Positions 7,733 through 15,778 of a DNA stretch of 64,000 nucleotides are shown piece by piece. Position 1 is the stretch's first letter. Each line of letters begins with the position of its first letter. The position numbers were made by a program, and so were the translations under genes. Source of the DNA: Bradyrhizobium sp. 164 (lineage in GTDB: Bacteria; Pseudomonadota; Alphaproteobacteria; Rhizobiales; Xanthobacteraceae); assembly GCF_023073715.1 (NCBI RefSeq), contig NZ_JADPKA010000050.1, positions 304,623-368,622 on the forward strand. The letters are read 5' to 3'. The notes beneath the pieces are model-generated. The model searched no databases, was not told the DNA's origin, and was given only the letters and a program-made list of their open reading frames with translations.

Positions 7733-9115
7733 ATGTCCATGCTGCCGAATTCGCAAGAGGCCCGGGATGTGGCCTACCAGCTCCATCCCTACACCAACGC
7801 GCGCACCCATCAGCAGGCCGGTCCTCTCGTGATCGAGCGCGGCGAGGGTCCCTACGTGTTCGATGCCGCGGGCAAGCGCTATTTCGAGGCGATGGCCGGC
7901 CTGTGGAGCGTCGGGCTGGGCTTCAATGAGAAGCGTCTGGTCGACGCCGCGCACAAGCAGATGCAGGCGCTGCCGTTCTATCACACCTTCTCGGCCAAAT
8001 CGCACGGGCCCTCGATCGATCTCGCCGAGAAGCTGGTCGCGCTCGCGCCGGTGCCGATGAGCAAGGTGTTCTTCACCAATTCCGGCTCGGAAGCCAATGA
8101 CACGGTGCTGAAGCTGATTGCCTACCGCTCCAACGCGCTGGGCCAGCCGCAGCGGAAGAAGGTGATCAGCCGCCTGCGCGCCTATCACGGCGTCACTATC
8201 GCCTCGGCCAGCCTCACGGGCCTGCCCAACAATCACCGCTCGTTCGACCTGCCGCTGCCGAACATCCTGCACACGGGCTCGCCACATTTCTACAAGGACG
8301 GCGCACCCGGCGAGAGCGAGGAGGCGTTCGCGACGCGCCGGGCCGAGGAACTGGACGCGCTGATCCAGAAGGAGGGCCCGGATACGATCGCGGCTTTCTT
8401 CGGCGAGCCGGTGATGGGTGCGGGCGGCGTCATCGTTCCGCCGGCGACCTATTGGGACAAGATCCAGAAGGTCTTGAAGAAGTACGACATCCTGCTGGTC
8501 GCCGACGAGGTGATCTGCGGATTTGGCCGCACCGGCAAGATGTTCGGCTGCGAGACCTACGGCATCAAGCCGGATGCGATCGTGGTGTCCAAGCAGATCA
8601 CTTCGAGCTATTTCCCGCTGTCGGCGATCCTGCTGAACGACCGCATGTTCGAGCCAATCGCCGACGAGAGCAACAAGATCGGCGTGCTCGGCCACGGCTT
8701 CACCGCCGGCGGTCATCCCGTCGGCTCGGCGATTGCGCTTGAGAATTTGAAGATCATCGAGGAGCGCGGCCTGGTCGCGCATGCTGCCGAACTCGGCGGC
8801 TACATGCAGGGCAAGCTGCGCGAGCTCGCCAGTGGTCCGCTGGTCGGCGAGGTCCGCGGCGTCGGCATGATTGCTGCCCTCGAGCTCGTGCTCGACAAGG
8901 GGCGCAAGACCGCAGCCGCTACGCCGGGCGCCGTCGGCGGCATCGCCAGCCGCATGCTGCAGGAGCGCGGCGTTATCTCCCGCAACATGCTCGATGCTAT
9001 CGCCATCTGCCCGCCGCTGATCGCCACCAGGGCGCAGATCGACGAACTGATCGCGGCGATCTCGGGTGTGCTGGAGGACATGAAGGGGGAAGTTGCGAAG
9101 CTGACACCGGCGTAA
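7733..9115 (+). CDS. Class III (omega) aminotransferase
   Basis: A PLP-dependent transaminase of 460 residues, fold type I. It has FTNSGSEANDTVLK (phosphate-binding), the aromatic-rich LRAYHGVT loop, ADEVICGFGRTGKMFG with the PLP-pyridine Asp, and the Schiff-base Lys at residue 287 in VSKQITSSYFP. This subgroup typically uses omega-amino acids, polyamines or beta-alanine with pyruvate; the substrate is not decidable here. AGGGA lies 8-12 bases before ATG 7733, while a second in-frame ATG lies two codons later. It is the last gene of the rightward cluster controlled, by inference, by the divergent LysR gene, although 165 bases separate it from the small ORF. Confidence 0.93.
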   Translation: MSMLPNSQEARDVAYQLHPYTNARTHQQAGPLVIERGEGPYVFDAAGKRYFEAMAGLWSVGLGFNEKRLVDAAHKQMQALPFYHTFSAKSHGPSIDLAEKLVALAPVPMSKVFFTNSGSEANDTVLKLIAYRSNALGQPQRKKVISRLRAYHGVTIASASLTGLPNNHRSFDLPLPNILHTGSPHFYKDGAPGESEEAFATRRAEELDALIQKEGPDTIAAFFGEPVMGAGGVIVPPATYWDKIQKVLKKYDILLVADEVICGFGRTGKMFGCETYGIKPDAIVVSKQITSSYFPLSAILLNDRMFEPIADESNKIGVLGHGFTAGGHPVGSAIALENLKIIEERGLVAHAAELGGYMQGKLRELASGPLVGEVRGVGMIAALELVLDKGRKTAAATPGAVGGIASRMLQERGVISRNMLDAIAICPPLIATRAQIDELIAAISGVLEDMKGEVAKLTPA

Positions 9116-9128
9116 AATCTCTCCTCAT

Positions 9129-9250
9129 TATTGCGAGGAGCGAAGCGACGAAGCAATCTAGCCTGCCTCCAACGAAAGATTCTGGATTGCTTCGCGGAGC
9201 CTGTCATCGGGCCGCGCTTCGCGCGGACCCGTTGGCTCGCACTGACGACG
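9129..9250. repeat. Dispersed palindromic intergenic repeat, family A, copy 1
   Basis: Contains ATTGCGAGGAGCGAAGCGAC-type sequence followed by CGAAGCAAT (9149-9157), and the inverted partner ATTGCTTCG (9186-9194). The same sequence recurs at 35.8 kb and 38.9 kb. It separates two convergent genes, the aminotransferase and RNase D, and can form a hairpin that may act as a transcription barrier. Confidence 0.8.
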
Positions 9251-9286
9251 CGGCTGGCAGAGCGCCAGCCACAGGCCTTCGCGGGC

Positions 9287-10435
9287 CTACGCCCGCTGCA
9301 CCCCGATCACGCGGCCTTTTTCGATTGCGAGCGCCAGCTCGCCCCGCTTCAGTTTCAGCGCGGCATCGCCGAACAGCTCGCGGCGCCAGCCACGCAAAGC
9401 CGGCACGTCGGCCTCGTCACTGGCTGCGATCTCTTCGAGATCGTCGACGGTGGCGATCACCTTGCTGGCGACGGCATGGCGCTCGGCGGTCATGCGCAGC
9501 AGCACCTTCAACAATTCGACGATGGCCGCTCCATTGGAATTGTTGCGCGGCTTCTCCAGCTTCGGCAGCGTCGAGAAATCCCGCGCCAGTCCGCGCTCGA
9601 CGGCCGCGACGATGTCCGCGCCCCATTTGGATTTCTCAAACCCCTTCGGCACCGAGCGCAGATGGGCGAGCTTCTCAAGCGTAGTCGGCGCATGCGTTGC
9701 GATGTCGCTGACCGCTTCATCGCGCAGCACGCGGCCGCGCGGCACGTCGCGGCTCTGCGCCTCCTGCTCGCGCCAGGCCGCCACCTCCATCAGCACCGCG
9801 AGGTCCTTCGGCTTGCGCACCCGGGTCTTCAGCCGCTCCCAGGCGCGCTCGGGGTGGAAGTCGTAGGTTCTGGGCGAGGTCAAAACCTCCATCTCGATGG
9901 AGACCCATTCGCTGCGGCGGCGCTTCTTCAGGTCGGCATCGAGCGCCGCGAACACGTCGCGCAAGTGGGTGACGTCGGAGACCGCGTAATGCATCTGCTC
10001 CTTGGAGAGCGGCCGGCGTGACCAGTCGGTGAAGCGATGGGTCTTGTCCGGGCGGTGCCCGGTAACCTTCTCGACCAGTTGGTCGTACGCAATGCTGTCG
10101 CCATAGCCGAGCACCATGGCCGCGACCTGGGTGTCGAACACCGGGTGGGGAATGATGCCGGCCTGGTGCCAGATGATCTCGATGTCCTGGCGAGCGGCGT
10201 GGAAGACCTTCAGCACGGCCTCGTTGCCCATCAGCTCGAAGAACGGCTTGAGGTCGATGCCCTCGGCCAGGGCGTCGATGACGACAGCTTCCTCGGCGCT
10301 CGCCATCTGCACCACGCACAACAGCGGGTAATAGGTGGTTTCGCGCAGGAACTCGGTATCGACGGTGATGACGGGGTGCTTGGCCAGCCGGCTGCAGGCA
10401 GCCGCAAGGTCAGCGGTGGTGGTAATCAAATCCAT
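9287..10435 (-). CDS. rnd: Ribonuclease D
   Basis: 3'-5' exoribonuclease that trims tRNA and other structured RNA 3' ends. The 382-residue protein has the DEDDy exonuclease domain first: D26 and E28 in VDTEF, D84 in HAARQD, Y150 and D154 in HYAVSDV. An HRDC-type helical region follows, containing the RDVPRGRVLRDEAVSDIA segment, as in classical RNase D. Length is normal. The gene is convergent with the aminotransferase gene across a palindromic repeat. Confidence 0.95.
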   Translation of the reverse strand: MDLITTTADLAAACSRLAKHPVITVDTEFLRETTYYPLLCVVQMASAEEAVVIDALAEGIDLKPFFELMGNEAVLKVFHAARQDIEIIWHQAGIIPHPVFDTQVAAMVLGYGDSIAYDQLVEKVTGHRPDKTHRFTDWSRRPLSKEQMHYAVSDVTHLRDVFAALDADLKKRRRSEWVSIEMEVLTSPRTYDFHPERAWERLKTRVRKPKDLAVLMEVAAWREQEAQSRDVPRGRVLRDEAVSDIATHAPTTLEKLAHLRSVPKGFEKSKWGADIVAAVERGLARDFSTLPKLEKPRNNSNGAAIVELLKVLLRMTAERHAVASKVIATVDDLEEIAASDEADVPALRGWRRELFGDAALKLKRGELALAIEKGRVIGVQRA

Positions 10436-10550
10436 GAACGGCCCATGACGAGACCATCAGCCGTTCTGCCGAAAGTGCAGTGATGTCAAGGGGCTCGATG
10501 CGAATTCGAGCCTTGCATTTGGGCCGGAATCGCCTTTTCCGACAAAAATC

Positions 10551-10661
10551 CTATTCGTAGCGGACCCGTTGCGAGGATTTCCGGACGCATGGCAGTGCCA
10601 CCACAAGCACGCACATGCCGACCAGAGCCAGTCCCAGGAACTCGAATACCAACAGGTCCAC
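10551..10661 (-). CDS. Putative small membrane protein, 36 residues
   Basis: A short frame starting at GTG 10661, with AGGGG eight bases upstream on the same strand. It encodes a hydrophobic segment (LLVFEFLGLALVGMCVLVVA) followed by a basic tail (RKSSQRVRYE), a typical single-span topology with the C-terminus inside. A longer overlapping frame in another register lacks such character. The product could be a small regulatory or KdpF-like peptide; nothing specific can be claimed. It stands alone between RNase D and the ABC operon. Confidence 0.4.
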   Translation of the reverse strand: MDLLVFEFLGLALVGMCVLVVALPCVRKSSQRVRYE

Positions 10662-10851
10662 GGTGAAAACCCCTCAGAAACATTGCTAAACTTGTCCGGG
10701 ACGAATTGAGGGTCTGTTAATTCTCGTGGTTACCGGCCGCGGGGCGGGCCGGATGGTGGACAAGGCGTTAACGGGCGGGGCCCGTCGAAACGCATTCGGC
10801 GCCCCCGCATGACGGCGCGCCGAAGCTTGTTCGCGCGATGAGTTGCCGGCC

Positions 10852-12186
10852 TTACGGCAGTTTCAGCGACGTCTCAGCGTTGTACGGCTTGAGCGTCTCG
10901 TCGGCGGCTTTCTGAGCGGCGGTGAGGGCGTCCTTCGGCTGCTTCTTGCCGTTGAGGACCAGCATCACCTCGTCCTCGAGGTTCTTGCGCACCGGCACGG
11001 TCTTGTAGGTGGCAAACCACGGCTTTGCGACGTCGAGCTGTTCGACGGCGGTCTTGGCGTCCGGGTTCTTGTTCAGGAAGTCGACCATGTCGGGCGTCTT
11101 GTAGGCAGCCATATTGGGCGCGAAATAGCCGGTGGCGCGGCTCCACCAACCGCTCTTCTCGGGCGAGGTCATCCACTTGATCAGCGTCCAGGCGGCCTTC
11201 TGCTTGTCGGCTTCGAGCCCTGGCGGAATGATCAGCGATGCGCCGCCGATCGGCACGGCATTGCGGACGTTGCGAGGAATGAAGGCGACCTTGTAGCTGA
11301 ACTTGGCGTTGTCGCGCACATAGGTCAGCGACCCCGTCGAGAGCATCATCATCGCGGCATTGCCGGAAATGAAGGAGGTGCTGACGGCCGGGCCGGGCGT
11401 CGCGCCGGGCGCATGCACCTTGTGCTTAAAGATGAGGTCGTTCCACCAGGTGAGCGCACCGAGCATCGAAGGCGTGTCGTAATAGACTTCGCCGCCAAAC
11501 TCCTCGTTGTAGTAGCGCCCGCCGTTGGACATCGTGAGCGTTTCCATCATCCAGCCGCAATAATCATAGGCGCATGGAATGGCGATGCCCCAGCGCATGA
11601 CCTTGTCACCCTCGCGCTTGGTGAGCTTCTTGGCCCATTCGGTAAGCTCGGCCCAGGTCTGCGGCGGCTTGTTCGGATCGAGGCCGGCCTCCTTGGCCTG
11701 ATCGGCATTGATGTAGAGCAGCGGCGTCGAGTTGTGGAAGGGCACGCCGTAGACCGAGCGGTTGATCACCGCGTTGCCCTGCAGCGCCGGGAAGAACTGG
11801 CCCAAGAACTTTTCCTTGGTGGTGCCGTCGGCGGCGATCAGGGGGTCGAGATTGGTAAGCTCGTTCTCGATCTGCATGTCGAGCAGGAAGTTGGCCGACA
11901 TGATCACGGCTGACGGCGGCTTGCCGGCCTTGATCGCCGCGCGCGTCTTGATCAGCGTGTCGTCGTAGGAACCGGTGTAGACCGCGGTCGCCTTGACCTC
12001 GGGGTGGGTCTCATTGAACTCCTTCATCAAGGTCCCCATGTCGCGGGCGAGCTTGCCGTCGACCGGGACGGGGAAGAACAAATCGATCTCGGTCGGGCCT
12101 TCGCCGGCAAGGGCTGGAAAGGCGAGGGCGCCAGCCAATGTGCCTGCAATGGCAAGGCCGAGCATGAGCCTGCGGGGGAACAGCAT
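10852..12186 (-). CDS. ABC transporter substrate-binding protein, UgpB-like
   Basis: A 444-residue periplasmic binding protein of the extracellular solute-binding family 1. The signal peptide spans residues 1-27 (cleavage after FPALA). The mature part begins with EIDLFFPVPVDGKL and has the two-lobe pattern with TPLLYINADQAKEAG and the TGSLTYVRD and IGGASLIIP segments usual for UgpB-type glycerol-phosphate or sugar binders. The start is fixed at 12186 by TAGGAGA before ATG. It is the last gene of a four-gene leftward operon (phosphodiesterase, two permeases, binding protein). Substrate inferred: a glycerophosphodiester or glycerol-3-phosphate. Confidence 0.88.
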   Translation of the reverse strand: MLFPRRLMLGLAIAGTLAGALAFPALAGEGPTEIDLFFPVPVDGKLARDMGTLMKEFNETHPEVKATAVYTGSYDDTLIKTRAAIKAGKPPSAVIMSANFLLDMQIENELTNLDPLIAADGTTKEKFLGQFFPALQGNAVINRSVYGVPFHNSTPLLYINADQAKEAGLDPNKPPQTWAELTEWAKKLTKREGDKVMRWGIAIPCAYDYCGWMMETLTMSNGGRYYNEEFGGEVYYDTPSMLGALTWWNDLIFKHKVHAPGATPGPAVSTSFISGNAAMMMLSTGSLTYVRDNAKFSYKVAFIPRNVRNAVPIGGASLIIPPGLEADKQKAAWTLIKWMTSPEKSGWWSRATGYFAPNMAAYKTPDMVDFLNKNPDAKTAVEQLDVAKPWFATYKTVPVRKNLEDEVMLVLNGKKQPKDALTAAQKAADETLKPYNAETSLKLP

Positions 12187-12197
12187 CGGAAAATCTC

Positions 12198-13067
12198 CTA
12201 TTTGATGCCTGAGGTGACGAAAGAGCTGATGAAGCGCTTCTGGAAGATCAGGAAGGTCACGAACAGCGGTGCGATCACCATCAGCGTTCCCGCGGCGATG
12301 GTGCCCCAGGCCTGCGTGCCCTCGGCCGTCTTGGTGAAGACGGAGAGCCCGACCGTGAGCGGCCGCTTGTCCGGCGAGTTGATCACCATCAGCGGCCACA
12401 GGAAGTCGTTCCAGTGGCTGGTCACGGAGATGATGGCGAAGGCTGAGAAGCTCGGCAGCGACAGCGGCACGTAGATGTGGCGGATGCGCTGGAATAGGCC
12501 GGCGCCGTCGATCAGGGCGGCATCCTCCAGCTCGCTTGGAATGGCCTCGAAGGCTTGCCGCATCAGGAAGGTGCCGAAGGCAGAGGCAAAGAAAGGCATC
12601 ATCACGCCAGTGAGCGTGTCGTAGAGGCCGAGCTGCGCGATCAGGCTTAAATTGGGCACGATCAGCAGCACCGGCACCAGCATCAGCTGCATCAGGAACA
12701 GGTAGAAGATCAGCGTCTTGCCGGCGAAGGCGAGGCGGGCAAAAGCAAAGCCCGCCAGCGTGATCGTGACGAACTGCACCAGCAGGATCCCGGTGCAGAT
12801 GATTGTGGTGTTGAGGGTGTAGCGCGGGAAGTCGCCGATCTCCCAGGCATCCCTGACGTTGTCGAGCGTCGGCTTCAGGCTCGGCATCAGCTCGGCCATG
12901 AGGTTGATGCCATCGGAGGCCGGGCGCAGGGTCGCCACGCCCATCCAGACGAACGGGATCAGCCAGACCAGTGCGAGCAGCACGGTCAGTACGAAACCGA
13001 GCTTTGGCGTGATCTCGCGACGGGTGGCGAGCGGAGCATCCCTGAACAGACGGCCGATCAAATTCAT
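12198..13067 (-). CDS. ABC transporter inner-membrane permease (UgpE/MalG-like)
   Basis: A 289-residue integral membrane subunit with about six membrane helices. The ATPase-contacting EAA loop reads EAIPSELEDAALIDGAG, near the middle of the second half as usual. The N-terminal ATLRP segment and the late PLMVINSPDKRPLTVGL segment match carbohydrate-type permeases of the MalG class. Its start overlaps the end of the upstream permease gene by 4 bases and its stop lies 11 bases before the binding-protein start, so the operon is very compact. Confidence 0.92.
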   Translation of the reverse strand: MNLIGRLFRDAPLATRREITPKLGFVLTVLLALVWLIPFVWMGVATLRPASDGINLMAELMPSLKPTLDNVRDAWEIGDFPRYTLNTTIICTGILLVQFVTITLAGFAFARLAFAGKTLIFYLFLMQLMLVPVLLIVPNLSLIAQLGLYDTLTGVMMPFFASAFGTFLMRQAFEAIPSELEDAALIDGAGLFQRIRHIYVPLSLPSFSAFAIISVTSHWNDFLWPLMVINSPDKRPLTVGLSVFTKTAEGTQAWGTIAAGTLMVIAPLFVTFLIFQKRFISSFVTSGIK

Positions 13068-14008
13068 GGGCCGCTCTCGCGGTCCGCCAGCGTCCGGAAC
13101 GAAAGCGCGGTGAGGCCCATCAACGCTGCCAGCGTCAGCAGCGTCGCCGCCGACGCCTTGCCGACGTCATAATGCTCGACGGCCTGCTGATAGATGTAGA
13201 ACAGCACGAGATTGGTCGAGTTGGACGGGCCACCCTGGGTCAGGACGAAGACGTGGTCGACTTGCGTCACCGCATTCAGCGTCGCGATCACGGTGACGAA
13301 CAGGAAGGTGGGCTTGAGCTCCGGCAGGATGATGTAGCGCAGGCGCTGGAACGGACCGGCGCCGTCGAGATGGGCGGCCTCCATGACGTCCTCCGGCACC
13401 GCCTGCAGGCCCGCGAGGAAGAACAGCATGTGATAGCCGGCGTTCTTCCAGATCGTGATCACCATGATCGCTGATAGCGCGATGTCGGGATCGCCCAGCC
13501 AGTTCGGCAGCACCGGAAGTAGCCGGCCGATGTAAGAATCGAGCAGGCCGACATTGGGCAGGAAGATGAACAGGAACAGCGCGGAGGCTGCGACCATCGG
13601 GATCAGCACCGGCAGGAATAGCGCGGCGCGGAGCGCGCTGGTCACTGCGCTGGTGCGCGAGAGCGCGAGTGCAAACAAGAGCGCGAGGCCGATGCTCGGG
13701 ATCGCTGTGCCGACTGCGTAAATGAGATTGTTGACGCCGGTGAAGGCGGGGTCGGCAAGCACCGCGCTGACATTGTCGAGGCCGATGAAGCGCACGGGCG
13801 CTTTCGGCGTCGTGCGCTGATAGAGCGCATCGATAAGCACGCGGCCCATCGCGCCATAGGTGAACAGCGCCAGGAAGACCAGCGAGGGGAGCAGCAGCAG
13901 ATAGGCCGGCAGCGACGCCGTGAAGCCGGCGGTGAAGCGTTTCAGGACATGCAGACGCGGTGCCGCCGAGGTCGCGCGCGGGAGAGCCGCGGGTTCAGCG
14001 AGGCTCAT
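13064..14008 (-). CDS. ABC transporter inner-membrane permease (UgpA/MalF-like)
   Basis: A 314-residue membrane subunit pairing with the downstream permease. The EAA loop reads EDVMEAAHLDGAGPFQRL, followed by the VFVLTQGGPSNSTNLV segment typical of the MalF/UgpA class. The start at ATG 14008 is chosen because it comes one base after the TGA of the upstream phosphodiesterase gene (TGAGATG) and gives a normal N-terminus; an open frame further upstream lies inside that gene. Translation is probably coupled. Confidence 0.92.
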   Translation of the reverse strand: MSLAEPAALPRATSAAPRLHVLKRFTAGFTASLPAYLLLLPSLVFLALFTYGAMGRVLIDALYQRTTPKAPVRFIGLDNVSAVLADPAFTGVNNLIYAVGTAIPSIGLALLFALALSRTSAVTSALRAALFLPVLIPMVAASALFLFIFLPNVGLLDSYIGRLLPVLPNWLGDPDIALSAIMVITIWKNAGYHMLFFLAGLQAVPEDVMEAAHLDGAGPFQRLRYIILPELKPTFLFVTVIATLNAVTQVDHVFVLTQGGPSNSTNLVLFYIYQQAVEHYDVGKASAATLLTLAALMGLTALSFRTLADRESGP

Positions 14009-14009
14009 C

Positions 14010-14858
14010 TCACCGGGCCAGGAAGTTGAGCGCATAGTCGCGGTCACCGATTCCCGCTGGCGCGGCGAAAGGGAAGCGTGGGCTTTGGTCGAGGAAGTCG
14101 TGGCTGTGCACGACCAGGTTCTCATCGTCGATCAGCACCACGCCGTAGGCCGGCGGCTCGTGGCTCGCCAAATGCGGCGCGTTGGCATTCAGCTCGAACC
14201 AGACCTGGTGGTTGGTGCCGCGCAGCGTGGAGAAGGGAGTCTTGCCGTAGCTGCCGAAGATCGGCCGGTGCACATGGCCGAAGAAGAGGTGGCGGATGCG
14301 CGAACGGTAAGGCGCGATCACCTCGGCGAATTCGGCGCTCTGCTTCAGCGCGATCTCGTCCATTGCGAGTACGCCGACCGGGAAGGGCGGATGATGCATG
14401 AACACCACGAACGGCATGTCGGCCGGCGCGGCGGCCAGCGTGCTTGCGAGCCAGCCGAGGCGCTTGCCGCACATCTCGCCGGCATGGCTGGTCTCGTCCA
14501 GCGTGTCCAGGAAGACGAACAGGCCGTGCTCGGTCGTCCGCGTGCCCTGCACGAAGCCGTTCTGATCGCGCGGCGCGGACCGAAGGCGGTCGAGGCAAGC
14601 GTCGCGGCGGTCGTGATTGCCGACCATGGCAACGTACGGGATTTTCAGCGCAGCCATGGCGTCGGCGAAATTGGCGTAGGACTCCGGCTCGCCCCAATGG
14701 GTGAGGTCGCCGGTCACCACAGCAAACGCAGCGTCCGACTGATGCTTGTTGATGTCGACAATCGCGGCATCCAGCCGGGCGCGCGGGTCGAGGCCATAGA
14801 GCTTTTGCCCCGGATTCGCGAGATGCGTGTCAGTGAGATGGATGAATTTGAAGGACAT
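14010..14858 (-). CDS. Metallophosphoesterase, glycerophosphodiesterase (GpdQ/CpdA)-like
   Basis: A 282-residue class III binuclear metallophosphodiesterase. All metal-binding motifs are present in order: D10-x-H12 (TDTHL), GD at 50-51 (VVTGDLTHWG), GNHD at 80-83, HHPP and GHVHR. No signal peptide, so it acts in the cytoplasm. It is the first gene of an operon with an Ugp-like importer, which suggests that imported glycerophosphodiesters are cut to glycerol-3-phosphate, a link made by context. CpdA-type cAMP phosphodiesterase activity cannot be ruled out from sequence. Confidence 0.88.
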   Translation of the reverse strand: MSFKFIHLTDTHLANPGQKLYGLDPRARLDAAIVDINKHQSDAAFAVVTGDLTHWGEPESYANFADAMAALKIPYVAMVGNHDRRDACLDRLRSAPRDQNGFVQGTRTTEHGLFVFLDTLDETSHAGEMCGKRLGWLASTLAAAPADMPFVVFMHHPPFPVGVLAMDEIALKQSAEFAEVIAPYRSRIRHLFFGHVHRPIFGSYGKTPFSTLRGTNHQVWFELNANAPHLASHEPPAYGVVLIDDENLVVHSHDFLDQSPRFPFAAPAGIGDRDYALNFLAR

Positions 14859-14978
14859 GGCGCGCTGTGTCGGGACTGTTGGAGGATGGACGCCTCCGGC
14901 AAGACGGCCCTGACAGGCGGTTAGAGCGCCAGTGTTTCAGTTTGATGACAGCGGTTCCCGCGTCCACAAGTGGCGACG

Positions 14979-15014
14979 TGGTAGGGTGGATTAGCCGAAG
15001 GTGTAATCCACCAC
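14979..15014. repeat. REP-like palindrome, family B, upstream of the decayed RAYT gene
   Basis: GTAGGGTGGATTAG followed by TGTAATCCACCA forms an imperfect hairpin. The same GGTGGATTA / TAATCCACC unit occurs twice downstream of the transposase remnant (15629-15719) and as a truncated copy at 24561. Flanking copies are the expected substrate of a REP-associated tyrosine transposase. Confidence 0.8.
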
Positions 15015-15049
15015 TGTGAGCCAACTTCAAGTTGTGCTATCGATGATCC

Positions 15050-15607
15050 ATGTCCAACTATCGCCGCATTCGTCTCGGGAGGATGCTGGTTCTTCGCGGT
15101 GAACCTGCTCGATCGGCGGAAGGCTCTTCTGATAGACAAGATCAACATCTTACTCTGATAGACAAGATCAACATCTTACGCGGCGCCGTGGCAGCAACGC
15201 GCCAAAGCCATCCATTCGAGATCGACGCGTTTGTGGTCCGCCGGATCATCTGCACGCGATCTGGAAGCTTCCGCCGGGGGCGACGCCAATTTCTCGGCGC
15301 GCTGGCGGTTGATCAAGACACGTTTTGCCAAGGCACTCCCTGCGAATGAGCCGCTGAGCGCTTTTCGTGCCGCTCGGAACGAGCGCGGCATCTGGCAACG
15401 CCGGTACCGGAGCATCTCATCCGTGACGAGACCGACTACGCGCGTCATGTCGAGTATTGCTATTACAATCCCATCAAGCACGGTCATGTCTCGAAGGTGT
15501 GCGACTGGCCGTACTCGTCGCTTCACCGTGATGTCCGCGCCGGTTTGTTTCCAGAGGATTGGGGCGGCGACGTCAAGATCGCGGGCGAGTTCGGCGAGCG
15601 GGCGTGA
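15050..15607 (+). pseudogene. REP-associated tyrosine transposase (RAYT, Y1/IS200-like), multiply frameshifted
   Basis: Pieces of one protein are spread over three frames: MSNYRRIRL (15050), GGCWFFAVNLLDRRKALLID (from 15079), INILRGAVAATRQSHPFEID, then PDHLHAIWKLPPG (HUH metal-binding motif HLH), NFSARWRLIKTRFAKALPA, GIWQRRY, and HVEYCYYNPIKHG, where the Tyr region matches the catalytic Tyr helix of RAYTs, ending in EFGERA before TGA 15607. At least four frame breaks are seen, one being a 26-bp tandem duplication. The intact family acts on REP hairpins as single-strand DNA, and such hairpins flank this remnant on both sides. It cannot encode active protein here. Confidence 0.88.
15128..15179. 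repeat. Perfect 26-bp tandem duplication inside the RAYT remnant
   Basis: The 26 bases at 15128-15153 (beginning TCTGATAGACAAGATCAACA) are repeated exactly at 15154-15179. Since 26 is not a multiple of three, the duplication shifts the frame and brings a TGA into the transposase reading frame. Confidence 0.95.
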
Positions 15608-15628
15608 TGCTCGCGGCAGCGGCAGCCG

Positions 15629-15719
15629 GTAGGATGGATTAGCGAAGCGTAATCCACCAATCTACTTTCCGCTGGTTGAGAGAAGAGGTGGATTACGCCT
15701 CCGGCTAATCCACCCTACC
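15629..15719. repeat. Inverted pair of REP-like palindromes, family B (BIME-like)
   Basis: GGTAGGATGGATTAGCGAAG with TAATCCACC (15629-15659) is followed after about 28 bases by the reverse-complement arrangement GGTGGATTACGCC ... TAATCCACCCTACC (15687-15719). The two units can pair into a long hairpin, located between the transposase remnant and the convergent selO gene. Confidence 0.85.
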
Positions 15720-15778
15720 CAGCTACGTCAGGCGAGTTCAGCTCCACGAACAATCTTTGTCCGGATGATCAGGGGGAG

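Noticed and set aside
15128..15179. CRISPR-like direct repeat
   Set aside because: Two units with no spacer, simply a tandem duplication inside a transposase remnant; no Cas genes in the window.
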